In this document: in pieces, positions 31,886 to 51,649 of the stretch
How the letters are laid out: the number at the start of each line of letters is the position of its first letter
Numbering within the stretch: the stretch's first letter is position 1
Source of the DNA: Closterium sp. Naga37s-1
Taxonomy: Eukaryota > Streptophyta > Zygnematophyceae > Desmidiales > Closteriaceae
DNA length: 64,000 bases
Direction of reading: 5' to 3'
NCBI GenBank assembly: GCA_947471745.1
Contig: CANJKZ010000723.1
Coordinates: forward strand, 7,508,501 to 7,572,500
Position numbers and translations under genes: made by a program
Notes under the pieces: model-generated
What the model was told of the DNA's origin: nothing
Databases searched by the model: none
What the model saw: only the letters and a program-made list of their open reading frames with translations

Positions 31886-33475
31886 AGAAAGGCGTTAACG
31901 GAATAATGGCTAGAGCAAACGGGACATTGACAGGTGAGATTGTCACACGGTCGCTTTTCTTCTTGCGGTTCTGTCGTGTCGGCTAAAGCAAGATAGATTT
32001 TAGAAAACTACGGAACTAGATTGCTTCCAATTGGGACTGCAAGTAACTGCCGCTATAATTCCCCTCTGCTATTTGCCACAGCTGAAGTCAAATATGGGAT
32101 CCAAACGTGGGCTTTCGACTGGTCTGGAAAACAAACTTACGAGGCCCAGATCTTTGGGAATATGCCGTGAATGCACCCAGAAAGGGGCGGAAACTAACCC
32201 TTCATGATTACGGGCACGAGCGCAACCTTGCGTACGCACGCCGCAAGAAAATACAAGTTTTTAAGGGTTTTTCTAGATCTACAATGACACCTGTCAGGAA
32301 CCTCATCCGTCTCGGCAAGGTCAGGTTCGGTTTGGAAAGTCATGAAAAACTCTCTAGTCCTCGGTCACCAGTGGAGGAAAGAGAAGGGATACGTACTGGG
32401 AGGAGGAGGAAGCCTAGCTTCAGGGTTGTACTTTGCAGGAAAAGAAAGATAACACAGACTACCCCCGAAAAACACTTGAAACAGCTGAGGCAGCCTAGCC
32501 CGTTCTCGGATTCTTAGGGCATTATGGACATTTGCCATCGCAGCGGAAGACCTCCAGACAGCGAATCACCGAGGTTGTCGAAGTCCAGAGTAGCGACGCG
32601 AAGCGAAGCACACCGAACCGAATGTGGTGCGAATCAGCACCATCCGAACCAGAAGACCTGTTATCAAGGCTCGGTGAGGTGGCTTCCCCCAGATTTTCGT
32701 GCCTCGGAAAGCCTATTTGAATGACGCGGCTTTCTGGACGCGTGTTGATTGGTTCGGTCGTTACTGGCCATGGCAGTAGGTTTCGGCTGTGGCTCGGAAT
32801 GTCAGACAGCTGAGCCATTTTGGAGGGAAGAGACTGAGGGTACTGGTACACCATGATGACTTCAGTGAAACAGAAGAACACAAAATTACGTCCAATCTTG
32901 TATTTAGTCCATTTTTGTATTCACCTCTACCTAGGACTCCCCAGTCATCAATACTGCTAAAGACATACGGTGATGCTGGATGTGCTGACAACCTAAGCAG
33001 ACTTATAAACGCTCACAAGGGATAAGCATAGCAGCCTAATAAGCGGCTTTTGCCGTAGGGTAACGAGGGATAAGAACAGTAGCTACTGTATTCCGCAACC
33101 AGCTCACACAAACATTCTCCTCAGCCTGCACCTCTCACATGTCAGTGCTACCTGCACAATAAAAAACTGCCACGCGTTTACCTTCTGCCTGTCTTGTTTG
33201 TGAACACTGCCTGCATGGCACCACCCGTGCACTAAATCCCCCCAAAATCATAACCACGTCCCACTAGCACATCTCCCTCTGATTCCTCCACCCCCCTTCG
33301 ACTCTCTCCTCCCTGGCCCTACCCTGCAATCCCCACACATCCTCTCTCCCCTCCTTACCATCACTACCGTTATTTCTCCCCCTCACTCCTCAAGTCCTCA
33401 ACCCGCTCCCCACCTTTTCTTCCGACCCTCCTTTCCCTACCCCACCCACCCTCCCCTCCCCTCTCCTCGCCCCTC
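31886..33475. other. Intergenic region
   Basis: Spacer between the start of the membrane-protein gene and the end of the kinase gene (both minus). Small open frames (for example 32107-32517) show no recognisable protein. The right part is C/T-rich on the plus strand. Confidence 0.55.
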
Positions 33476-41443
<7,968 letters not shown>

Positions 41444-42604
41444 GTTCTCCTCCTCCTCCTTCTCCTCCCCTTCCAACTCCTCCACCTCCTCCTCCGCCGC
41501 CGCCGCCCTAAAGGCGCGGGCGCTCACCGCACTCACGTCTTAACGTGGGACAGAAAGGGGGGGGGAAAAGGACGAGCGGACGAGCGGGGACGGGAAAAGG
41601 CAAAGGAGGGAGAGGAAGGGGGGAAGCCAGGGGATACTAGCGAAGGAACGACTACAACGAGCGAGAAACTAGAGATGCTAACGATGAAGCTATAACGGCG
41701 ACAGACCAGAACTAGAAGAGCCGGAAATTAACTTATCCCACATTAGGGCAACTCAAGACCAAAACAGCTGTCAAACCAGCTTCTTGGGCTGTGAAAATGC
41801 TCTCGGCCATTGTGGTTTTTCCTCTGCATGATGGCTCAGACTTTAAGTACTACTTTGTACGGCCTACTCCTCGCAAACGAGCTCTAACCCAACATTTACA
41901 TAGTTGCTCGCGAGCGAAAATGCAGTAGCCTGTCCAAGAAATTAGGTTCTTGTTCCCTAGCAACAGCAGCACCCCCTTTCACCCACTTTGCTTGACCTTG
42001 ATGCGCGCTGCTTCTTACATTCTGAAGTAATTACTCCATTTGCTGCTAGCCATACAGTTTTAGATAATTGTACAGGACCCGAGAAAAAAATCGTTTGAAG
42101 CACACACCAAATCAGCCCAGCACATGAACAGCGATTGGCTTCGAGTTTCCGAATTGGCTGGGCAACTTGTTTTCTACTGGCTTACCTTTTTCCTCATTTC
42201 CCTCACACACTCGCCATCCACACCCACCACTCTCACTCATTTCCCCACCACCTGCACACACTCAACATCTCACCATAACGACTGTATCCAACTGTAACCC
42301 AGTGTTCCCGGTCTCCGGAAAAACATTGAGTGCACATTCTGAATTGCCCTCAATCTTCATCTCGCACTGAGTAGACGTTGTCGAATCAATAAGCTCCGTG
42401 CCGTGACCAAATTTTTAACAAATGAGGTTGTGGGAATCGATAAGGCACTTCGAGACTGGCTAAGGATGCACTTGAGCAAGCAATCCTGAAAATCCGTTGA
42501 GCAATCAATCTTGAAAATCCGTCTAATCCGCAAAGATACACTTTCTGGACTCCGATTACATTTTTTTTTTTGGTTCGAATTCATCTCAAAATGTGGACTC
42601 CGGC
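41444..42604. other. 5' flank of the kinase gene
   Basis: Presumed promoter/5' UTR of the minus-strand kinase gene up to the gypsy insertion site. A G-rich segment (41549-41660) adjoins the gene and the rest is unique sequence of lower GC. No exon recognised. Confidence 0.55.
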
Positions 42605-42883
42605 TGTAAGGAATTTCGCTAATTCCTTACTGAGGCATCTCTTACGCGTACAATTCCAACTTTCGGAATTCAGGCTCGGTCCGACGACCTCGCCTTCCGA
42701 ACGTCTCCCGCGTCGCCCTCGGGTTTCCCAACCCCAAACCTGCACCCAACCTTCGCGCGACTCCGCGACCTCGGCCTAGCTAGCTGTGCTATATTATACC
42801 TAGGCCTCGATGTTTGCTCAGTAGTTGTAATCACTTCCGCGATATTGCATTCTGCGCACTCTTCTTTCATACAACTCATAACA
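42605..42883 (+). repeat. Left LTR of gypsy element
   Basis: Starts TGTAAGG and ends ATAACA, with a TATA-like GCTATATTATAC about two thirds along. Matches 55144-55422. Confidence 0.95.
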
Positions 42884-42962
42884 CTTGGTATCAGAGCTAA
42901 TTTCCTAGGTTACCCTCCACTTTCCGGGGTAGTTTTAGTGCAGGGGTGCGATAGGTTTGGTG

Positions 42963-43559
42963 CAGGGCTGACTTTATCAGACTAAAATAGTCTGATTGTC
43001 TGAAATCTCAGGGTATTTTCCTACGGATCCTGATTTTTCAAACTTGTAAGATTTTCAAACATGAGTGCCTCAGACTTACTTGGTTTTGGATCCTGAGATT
43101 TTCAGAGTACTGACTTAGCCGATAATGGGTCTTCATACTACAGGGAGTACGGATCCTGAAATGCGGATCTGTGATTTCTACGTACATTCCGCTACGTCAT
43201 ATGTTGCCAGTGTACGAACACACTTCATGGCGCTGTCACGCGCAGAATCTGTCCTTGGCAACTTTTGCCACCCTTTTCCCTTAGAAATCTGCCAACTTGG
43301 CTCACTCTTCCACTCACGCGGGACCATCACTGCAGCTACGCGGTGTCAGCGAGGGAAACTGGTTAGCGTTGCGCCCCACGTGCTACATTTGTGGCAGTAC
43401 TGTACTACAGTGGTTGTAGTGTGTTCTGAGTACTTCAGACTTGTGTTTTTGCGGAACCTGAAAAATCAGAGTGGCCATTCTCTGGGAAATATGCCTCAGA
43501 CTAAAAATTTTCAGAGCCCCCAGAACATCAGACTGGATTTTTTTGAATAGTCAGCCCTG
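42963..43559. mobile_element. hAT-type MITE nested in gypsy leader
   Basis: 597 bp, termini CAGGGCTGACT..., perfect 8-bp target duplication GTTTGGTG (42955-42962, 43560-43567). Internal TCTGA/TCAGA motifs as in the element at 26170-26648. Non-coding. Confidence 0.92.
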
Positions 43560-43567
43560 GTTTGGTG

Positions 43568-43695
43568 TGAGAAAGTTAGAACGAGAATGAATGACTAAGG
43601 AATGAAAGTGATACAAATATGAAACCTTAGAATTGTGTACCCCTTAGTGTCTAACCCGCTACAGCCTACACAGGCTAGATCATATAAGTTTGACA
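43568..43695 (-). repeat. Copia 3' LTR
   Basis: 128 bp, TG...CA, match to 50192-50319. Confidence 0.93.
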
Positions 43696-43929
43696 CACCC
43701 CCATAGGCAAAGTGGGGGAGAACAAGGGGTCACAAGACCAGTCAAGCAAAGCAAGGCAAAGCAAGCTCAGGGTGGATCACAACGTCACCACACATTCAGA
43801 GCACAAGTCAAGGCCACAAGGCCAGTTCACATGCATGATTACATATATATATAACTCTAAACAAGCAAGAGCAGTTATATATATGTGTAACAGTACAAGC
43901 AAGGTCAAGAAGTGAGCAAGTGAGGCAAG

Positions 43930-46900
43930 GTAGGCACAAGACCTAACAGAGTACAGAAGCGCTGATGATCACAAGGCGCGAGTGCCTTAGTGAAGATATC
44001 AGCAGTGTTGGCCTCAGAGGCCACGTAAGCAAGGCGCAGCTGACCGCGCTGCTGCAGCTCACGAGCAAGAAAGTAGCGAAGAGCGATGTGCTTCGTTCTG
44101 TGCTCCAGTCTGTGCTCCCGACACAAGGCCAGCATGACCTTGTTGTCTACGTACAGAACTGGAGGAGAACGAGGCGGCTCTCCCAGGTCAGTCAGCAGGT
44201 AGGTGAGCCAGCGTAGCTCCTGTGCAGCCATGGCCCCTGCGTAGATCTCAGCCTCACAACTGGAGCCGAGAACAGAAGACGAGCGGGTAGACCGCCACGA
44301 AACAGAGCCGGAACCAAGGCTGAAGGTGTAACCCTGTGACGACCGCTGTGTAGCCTGGTCGTCAGCCCAAGAAGCGTCTGCGTGACCAGTGAGGACCACT
44401 GGACTCCGCCCTCCAAGCACTAGCCCCATGCCCGACGTACTGCACAAGTAGCGCAACACCCTCTTCGCTGCAGCCATGTGCTCTGGTCTGTGTCTCCCAG
44501 GAGCAACATAGCATGCCAGAATGCTAAGAGGGTATGCAAGGTCAGGTCGAGTGCAGGTCATCAGGTACATGAGGCAGCCAACAAGCTCTGGGTACGGGCC
44601 ACTCGACTCTACGGACTCATCCGAAGGCAGAGGTGAGAGCGAGTGGCGAGTAGACAGAGGAGTGGCCTGAGGCGAGGAGTACGTGAAGCCGAAGCGCTGA
44701 AGGACCTGCAGCACCATGTGTGACTAAGTCAGAGTAATGGTGCGCTGTGCTCTGTCCCGGGTGATCTGCAAGCCAAGGTAGCTGCGCAGTTCACCTAGGT
44801 CTGTGCACGTGTGTCTCTTCTGCAGCTCGGACTTCACGTAGGCGAGTCCAGCAGTGTCAGCTGTGGCAAAGACCAAGTCTTCGACGTACACGAGGATGTA
44901 GAACGGCGGCAAAGAGGTGTCGGTGCGCAGAAACAGCGACGGGTCGGCAGTAGAAGGAGCAAACCCAAGAGCCGCAAGTGTAGTCCTCAGTGTGTCGTGC
45001 CACTCACGAGGTGCCTGGTGGAGACCGTAGACTGGCCGCCGGAGGCTCCACTGGGTGCCAGGAGGAAACGTCCCAGTGAAGCCAGGTGGGCGGCGCAGCC
45101 AGATCTCCTCGTGCAGGCTGCCCTGCAAGAAAGCAGTGCTAAAGTCAAGAGAGTGAAGCTCGTAGTCACGGTGAGCGGCTATGTGCAGCAGTACCCGAAG
45201 AGTGGTCATCTTCGGGGTGGGAGAGAAGGTCTGAAAGTAGTCAACTCCCTGCCGCTGACTGAAGCCACGAGCCACGTAACGCGCCTTGAAGACAGGCGGA
45301 GAACCCGGCGGCCGCTTCACCCTGAAAATCCACATGCCACTGACGATGTTCGCCCCAGGCGGGGGAACCTCGTCAACGTAGGTGCCTGTGGACTTCCAGG
45401 AAGCCATCTCTGCGTCCATGGCTGCCTGCCACTGAGAGGAGTAGGGACCCTCTATCGCCTCCGCGTAAGAGCGCGGAGTCGGGATGTCTGGTGCATCCGG
45501 GTCTCCCTCAGGGGCAAGTAGCATGGACACGAGATGAGGTGAAGCAGCCGCAAGACACTGGAGGTCCTCCTGTCTGTCCTCAAGGACGTCCGTGCCAAGA
45601 GCACACTCACCCCCGACGGACGGAGGACAGACAGACGCAGACTCAGTAACCAGACTAGCAGCGTAGTCTAGACGACAGCGAGCAGCGAAGTCGACAAGCT
45701 CAGCAACTAGGGCAGACGCCGCAGTGGACTCAAAGGAAGGGTCAGTGACGACAGTAGCAAGGAGACGCGTGACAGTAGGACTGGCAGCACGAAGGGAGTC
45801 TGACTCCGGGTCAGCAAGAGCAGGAAGAGAGGACTCAGGCGGAGAAGGCAAAGGGGCACGCAGAGGAGCAGTGGACGGACGCAGAGACATCCGGTGCGTG
45901 CCGGGGACGGGGGGAGGACGCTGACGCGAACCACGACCACCAGTGCGAGCAGCACGGACAGGCGACGCAGGACGAGACGCAGGCTCACGACGCTCAACAA
46001 GACCTCCAGTAGGACCAGTGTAGGGAGAAGGAGCAGGCAGAGGAGAGGTAGGCTGTAACTGTGACTCGGACTGGACAGGCGGTGGACACTCTAAGGGAGG
46101 AGCCGGACTAGTGGAGGGCGGAAGACCAAGAACCTGCTCAAGGAGCGGAACGAAGTACGGCCGCGGCCGTGCAGCACCCCCAGAACCAGCAGGAACAGCG
46201 CCAGCACCACGAACGGCAGCACCAGCGCCAGCAGCACCAACGCCAGCACCCTCAGAAGCACCAGCACCAGAAGGGACAGCACCAGCGCCAGCAGCACCCC
46301 CAGCTCCAGCAGCGCCAACGCCAGCACCCTCAGGGGCACCAGCACCAGAAGCACCCTCAGCGCCAACACCCCCAGCAGCTCCAGCTCCAGCCGGACCACC
46401 AGAAGACGCAGTAGGTCCACCATCTCCAGCACTAGACGCACCCGCAGGCCCAACAGCTCCAGTACTCCCAGTACGAGCACCTCCGGGACCCGCGGCACCA
46501 GCACCCTCAGCAGCAGTAGAACCTCCAGCGCCCGCAGTACCTCCAGCTCCAGCAGCACGCCTCCAGCGCCGGGCAAACCACTCACGCAGCTCCTGTGGAG
46601 AGAGTAGCTCCCGCCGGGACGAAGTACCCGAAGAACCTCCAGGCCCAGCACCGCCAGACGCCACACGAGCAGGTCCAGTACCCTCAGACTCCGCACCCCT
46701 AGACGCAGCACCCCCAGGCTCAGAACCCCCCGGCATAGCACCCCCAGGCTCAGCACCCCCAGGCGCAGCACCCCCAGAGTCAGCACCCCCAGGCTCAGCA
46801 CCCCCAAAGTCAGCACCCCCAGGCTCAGCACCCCCAGAGTCAGCACCCCCAGACCCAGCACCCGCAGGCTCAGCACCCCTAGCAACACCAGAGTCAACAG

Positions 46901-49053
46901 CTACCTCGACAGGGTCGACTGCGTCTACCTGAGACACACCTGAGGGGGCGGGACCCTGAGGGGGGAAGGGGGTCTACCGGAGGGGGACCTGGCGTAAGGA
47001 AGAGCGGCGGGGGGGGGAGGGACGCAGTGCGGTAGGGGAAGAGACGGTAGTAGGGAACCGACTCGTCAAACGTGACGTCCTGGGAGGACAGAACACGGCG
47101 CGAGGTGGGGTGGTAGAACTGCCAGCCCGGCGCGTCAGGGGGGAAGCCAAGGAAGACACAGGGAACAGCACGAGGGGACAGCTTGTCCGCAGACAAGTCG
47201 CGGACAAACGCCCGGGATCCCCAGACACGGAACGCAGACGCATCGCCAACCTTCCCCGTCCACAGCAAGGCAGGGGAGGTCTCCGGCATGGAGACCCGGG
47301 GCTGAAGGTTGATCTGATGCGCCGCGTACCGAACCGCAAACGGCCACAGAAAATGGGGGGCAGCCGCATGGACCATGGACGTACGGGCGACGTCCATGAC
47401 CATGCCAATGCGGCGCTCAGCAATCCCATTTTGCTGTGGAGAGTCCGGAAGCGTGAAGGTCTGGCGGATGCCTCGTGCACGACAGAAGGCTCGCAGAAGG
47501 TCAGAGGAGAACTCTCCGCCTCTGTCGGAGTGCAGACGCAGAACAAGAAAGTCAGAGCCGAAACTCTCTCTGAGCTGGAGACGAGCTGCGCGGATCCAGG
47601 CGATCAACACCTTAGTGACCTCACCCTTGCTGCGCAAGGGGAAGACTGTGGTGTAACGCGAGTAGTCGTCAACCACCAACAGGAAGTAACGCTCGTGACC
47701 CTGTCCACGGACGCGGGCTGGGCCCCACACGTCCATGTGAAGCGTCTGCAGTGGAGCCTCTGTCGGAGGAAACTCGGAGGAGTGAGGAGCAGCGCGCTGC
47801 CGCCCCTCGACGCAGGGAACGCAGGTGGGGGCAGGCCCCGGAGGGAGGGGAGGGAGGGACTGGGGGAGACCAGAGACAAGGACACGGGAGGCCATGCCTC
47901 GAAGACGAGGCAGGGAGGGGTGACCAAGGCGGTGGTGCCAGAGGAGAGTCTGGTGAGACAGGAGACGACACGAGCAGGGGGCAGACTCAGAACCAGACCT
48001 GGACGCCGCAGCAAACACCTGACCCGACGCGACTACCTGAGCAGACTCAGCGACCGGAGAAGACTCAGTAGTCAGTGTATACAGGCTCGACCCCGGCTGA
48101 CGGGTAAACGTGGCCAAGTGACGGCCCGTCCGAGCACAGGTACAGTGGGTCACTCGCTGACTCGCAGGAGTGAACTGGTGAACCCCTCCATCCTGGAGGT
48201 CAGCACCACTCACCAAGTTCGTAGAGAACGAGGGGAGGTAAAGACCTGACAGGGTGCCAGAAGGGGCCGCCGGACACGGTAGGACAGTGGAGAAGTGGGC
48301 AAGGACAGGACCCCCAGAGGGGTCTGCCAGGGAGACTGCCACTGGCCGACTAAGCGGCGTGAGCGTGGTGCGGTCTCGAAAGAAGGAGCGGGAAGCACCC
48401 GAGTCAAGGGTGAAGGTGTGGGTGGCCGGAGCCGACGCGGTACCTGAGAGCGCAGACTCACCAGCACCTGTGGCAGGAGACTCTCTGGCACCTAGAGAAG
48501 CAGCCTCACCAGTACCTAGAGCAGTAGCCTTACCAGCACCTAGAGCAGCAGCCTCAATGCCCGGGTCAGGCGGAACACACAGGTAACAGTTACCCCCATC
48601 ACTAGTAGGCAATGCATACATGGCAGTGAGAATAGCATCATAGTCAAGACCATAGATATCTACCTTCTGCCCAAGCAGCTGCACCCAGTCGGGGAGCTCA
48701 GCCTCGTCGCCAAACTCCGTACGCCAGGCGTCGCTGAGCCGGGCGAAGCAGCGGGACTCTGTGTGACCAGGCGTCCCGCAGAGTTGACCAGTCCGAGCAC
48801 CAGTGCGAATGACGTACGGACAGCGAGCAGTACGCCGTGACCCTCCAAGCTGAGCGTACCACTCACGAAGCTGCTGGGGCGAAAGGACCGCGCGCGGACG
48901 ATGCGGCACCTGCACCTGGGCACACGAAGCAGCTCCCGAACTACTCACTCCAGGACTACTCCCATTGCGGTCACCCCGACAACCCCAAGTAGAGTACCAC
49001 TCACGAAGCTGCTGGGGGGTGAGGGACTCACGCGGACGGCGCTGGAGCTGCAT
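43930..49053 (-). mobile_element. Copia gag-pol region
   Basis: Recognisable blocks in element order: protease LDSGASRSFF near 48390, GAG-pre-integrase HHRLGHPSL near 47940, integrase core (LHMDVWGP near 47730, HSDRGGEF near 47530, QQNGIAERR near 47430), RT block FSTAFLQGSLHEEIWL near 45130, and RNase H block SSCEAEIYAGAMAAQELRWL near 44250. The integrase-before-RT order defines Ty1/copia. Confidence 0.9.
46150..46930 (-). repeat. Gly/Ala/Pro-coding repeat in copia spacer
   Basis: Imperfect 15-bp-type units (GGAEPGGADSGGA-like on the element strand) between the integrase and RT parts. Low-complexity, open in several frames. Confidence 0.85.
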
Positions 49054-49599
49054 CTGGCCACGCCAGGAGAAGTAGCAGTAGTAGAGAGAGCAGTAGTAGC
49101 ACTAGTAGCAGTAACAGCAGGAACAGCAGTGCTCACCAGTGGTAAGAAGGGCAGGAGTAAGACAGCGGCAGAGGTGAGGCCGCCACCGTAGGGCGAGGGC
49201 ACCGCAGCTGCTGCAGGGACTGCTGCTCCAGAGACCAGGGGCAGCTGCAGCAGTGGCGGCGGCTCCAGGGTCCAGGGTGCCGCGGCGGACAGGGGCGGCG
49301 GCGGCTAAAGGTGTCAGCTGCGGCGGCGGCTGCTGCTATCGGCTGCGGCTGCTGCAGTCGAGGCAGGGGCGGCTGCGGCGGACACGGCAGTGGCGGCGGC
49401 GGCTGCTGCCGTTGGCGGTGGCTGCGGCAGCTGCTGTCGGCGGCAGCGGCGGCTGCTGTCGGTGGTGGCGGCTGCTGCGGCCGGGGCAGGGGCGGCGGCG
49501 GCTGAGGAGGGGCCGCGGCGGGCCACAAAGGGGCCGAGAGAGGGGCCGCGAGGGGCCGCAAGGGTGGGCAGCGAGGCGCCGCGAGGGTGGCGCGACGGG

Positions 49600-49960
49600 G
49601 CCGCGAGGGGCCGCTAAGGGGCCACGAGGGGCCGCAAGGGGCCGCGAGGGCGGCGCGACAGGGCCGAGAGGGCGGCGCGACGGGGCCGCGAAGGCGGCGG
49701 GACGGGGCCGCGAGGGCGGCGCGACGGGGCCGCGAGGGCGGCGAGACGGGGCCGCGAGGGCGGCGCGACGGGGCCGCGAGGGTGGCGCGACGGGGCCGCG
49801 AGGGCGGCGCGACGGGGCCGCGAGGGCGGCACGACGGGGTTGCGAGGGCGGCGGGAAGGGGCCGCGAGGGCAGCGCGACGGGGCCGCGAGGGCGGCGCGA
49901 CGGGGCCGTTAGGGTGGTGCGACGGGGCCGCGAGGGCGGCGCGACGGGGCCGCTAGGGGC
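49600..49960 (-). repeat. 22-bp GC minisatellite in copia leader
   Basis: About 16 copies of a 22-bp unit (GGGGCCGCGAGGGCGGCGCG plus AC). Because 22 is not a multiple of three, a 66-bp/22-residue pattern appears in every frame (ATGPRGRRDGAARAARRG), which is not a real protein. Confidence 0.92.
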
Positions 49961-50191
49961 CGTGTGAGGGGCCGGTAGGGGCCGAGAGGGGCCGTGAAAG
50001 GGGCCGCTAGGGGCCTAGAGAGGCCGTGAGAGGGGCCGCTAGGGGCCGTAAGAGGGCGCAACAGGCCACTAAGAGGAGACACACGGGGCGCGACTCGGGC
50101 AGGGGCTAAGCGCGCTCCGGGTAGGAAGAAAAAAATTCGATATTCGGTGGGCCCTAGGAAAAGTTCCCACTAGGGAACCTGCTCGATACCA

Positions 50192-50319
50192 TGAGAAAGT
50201 TAGAACGAGAATGAATGACTAAGGAATGAAAGTGATACAAATATGAAACCCTAGAATTGTGTACCCCTTAGTGTCTAACCCGCTACAGCCTACACATGCT
50301 AGATCATATAAGTTTGACA
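50192..50319 (-). repeat. Copia 5' LTR
   Basis: 128 bp, TG...CA, followed (plus strand) by the second TGGTG target copy. Confidence 0.93.
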
Positions 50320-50434
50320 TGGTGGGCTGCAAAGCGGTCGGCTGAGAGATAGATACGATTATCTCGCTCCGACTAATAGCGTTTGCGCCTTCATCAAAAC
50401 CATAAAAATCGCTGTTAACCCGCTGCCCGCTAGG

Positions 50435-51640
50435 ATGAGTCTCCGAAACATGACACAAGCAGAGTTTGACGTGTTTTTGCAGGACTTTCGGGCGATGCAA
50501 TCCAACATGCAGACTATGTCTGGCGAGTTGGAGCGCCTGAGGGTGGAAAACGCCGAGCTACGCCAGACGCGAGGTGGAGCGCGTCAGGGGTCGGCTGCCG
50601 TGGATGAAGCAAGTAGCAGCTTCGCGCCTAACGACGAGGTCCTTAGCGAGCTACAAGACTCGCTGGACGCTGAAGATGAGTGGACGGCACGGATGCAACA
50701 AGCACAAGGGACGCAGGGGCAACAGTCACAGCCGCAGCAACAGACACGAGCGGCGCCGAGGCAACACTCGCAGACTACACCACGTCAGGCAATAGCGACA
50801 ACCCCGGTGATGGCCTCAGTGGCGCCCCCGATGCATGCAGCAGCAACAGTCTCAACAACTGTTAAAATAAAACCGACGAACCCACCCCCGTTCAACCCCA
50901 GCGACAAAACCGTCACTGTGTCGGCATGGTTGTTCGGAGTGGAGGTGTTTTTCAATGCTGCGCAAATTGCTGACGATGCTACCCGCATTAATTTTGCAGT
51001 GTCACTGTTACGAGGGCCGGCGTTGGAGTGGTGGAAGCGGACTCTTCAGACAGGGGGGACTCCGGCAGGGATGTCACGTGCGAACGACGGGACCTGGACA
51101 ACTGTCACGCAACAGGCAACTTCAATCTTCGGAGTGGCCACGATACGCACATGGACGGAGTGGGGCGCCGCGCTGCGAACCAGATTCGAGCATGTATCCG
51201 CCTCGGATTCTGCTCGCATGAAGCTGCGCACCTGGAAGCAGGTGGCGTCGGTCCAAGATTACACGGCAACATTCTGCAATTTGGCTGACCAAGTGGACGA
51301 TATGAGCGACGCGGAACGACTCGACCTATATGTCGCAGGCCTCAAGTACGAAGTACAGTACGAGGTGCGACGGGCGAGGCCACGCGGTTTTCTCGATGCC
51401 GTCCAGGTGGCTGAATCAACGGATGCGCTGATGCAATGGGCGAGAATGAGTTCCCGGGAGGGCACTCAATTTCGTGGACCGCCGCGCCAGCCCACAATCA
51501 ACGGGGTGGATGCACCGAGACGTGGACCTAACACGTGCTTCAACTGCAACCAACCGGGCCACTGGAGGAAGGACTGCCCGAAGCTGAAACAGGGAAACAG
51601 GAACGACGGAGAGGGGTCGGGAAAAGAGACGAGTCAGTAG
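50435..51640 (+). CDS. Gypsy gag region
   Basis: Open frame of about 400 codons downstream of the nested copia element: capsid-like retrotrans_gag region (WLFGVEVFFNAAQIAD, FVSLLRGPALEWW-type block) and a C-terminal CCHC zinc knuckle CFNCNQPGHWRKDC. It packages the element RNA. Fossil element; not analysed further. Confidence 0.85.
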   Translation: MSLRNMTQAEFDVFLQDFRAMQSNMQTMSGELERLRVENAELRQTRGGARQGSAAVDEASSSFAPNDEVLSELQDSLDAEDEWTARMQQAQGTQGQQSQPQQQTRAAPRQHSQTTPRQAIATTPVMASVAPPMHAAATVSTTVKIKPTNPPPFNPSDKTVTVSAWLFGVEVFFNAAQIADDATRINFAVSLLRGPALEWWKRTLQTGGTPAGMSRANDGTWTTVTQQATSIFGVATIRTWTEWGAALRTRFEHVSASDSARMKLRTWKQVASVQDYTATFCNLADQVDDMSDAERLDLYVAGLKYEVQYEVRRARPRGFLDAVQVAESTDALMQWARMSSREGTQFRGPPRQPTINGVDAPRRGPNTCFNCNQPGHWRKDCPKLKQGNRNDGEGSGKETSQ

Positions 51641-51649
51641 CAGTCGGGC

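Larger units (their letters stand above)
43568..50319 (-). mobile_element. Ty1/copia element nested in gypsy leader
   Basis: Minus-strand element of 6752 bp with 128-bp LTRs (43568-43695, 50192-50319; about two differences), TG...CA ends and a 5-bp target duplication TGGTG (43563-43567, 50320-50324). A primer-binding site starting TGGTATC lies inside the upstream LTR. Parts in element order: a long G/C-rich leader with a 22-bp minisatellite, gag-like zinc region, protease, GAG-pre-integrase, integrase, a Gly/Ala/Pro-rich spacer, RT and RNase H. It looks nearly whole, with about two breaks, and is young. Confidence 0.94.

Noticed and set aside
32107-32517. Possible 136-aa gene between the membrane-protein and kinase genes
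   Set aside because: Basic, low-information sequence with no recognisable domain; a chance frame is more likely.
49253-49967. Arg/Gly/Ala-rich protein on the plus strand
   Set aside because: Explained by the 22-bp GC minisatellite of the copia leader, read antisense.
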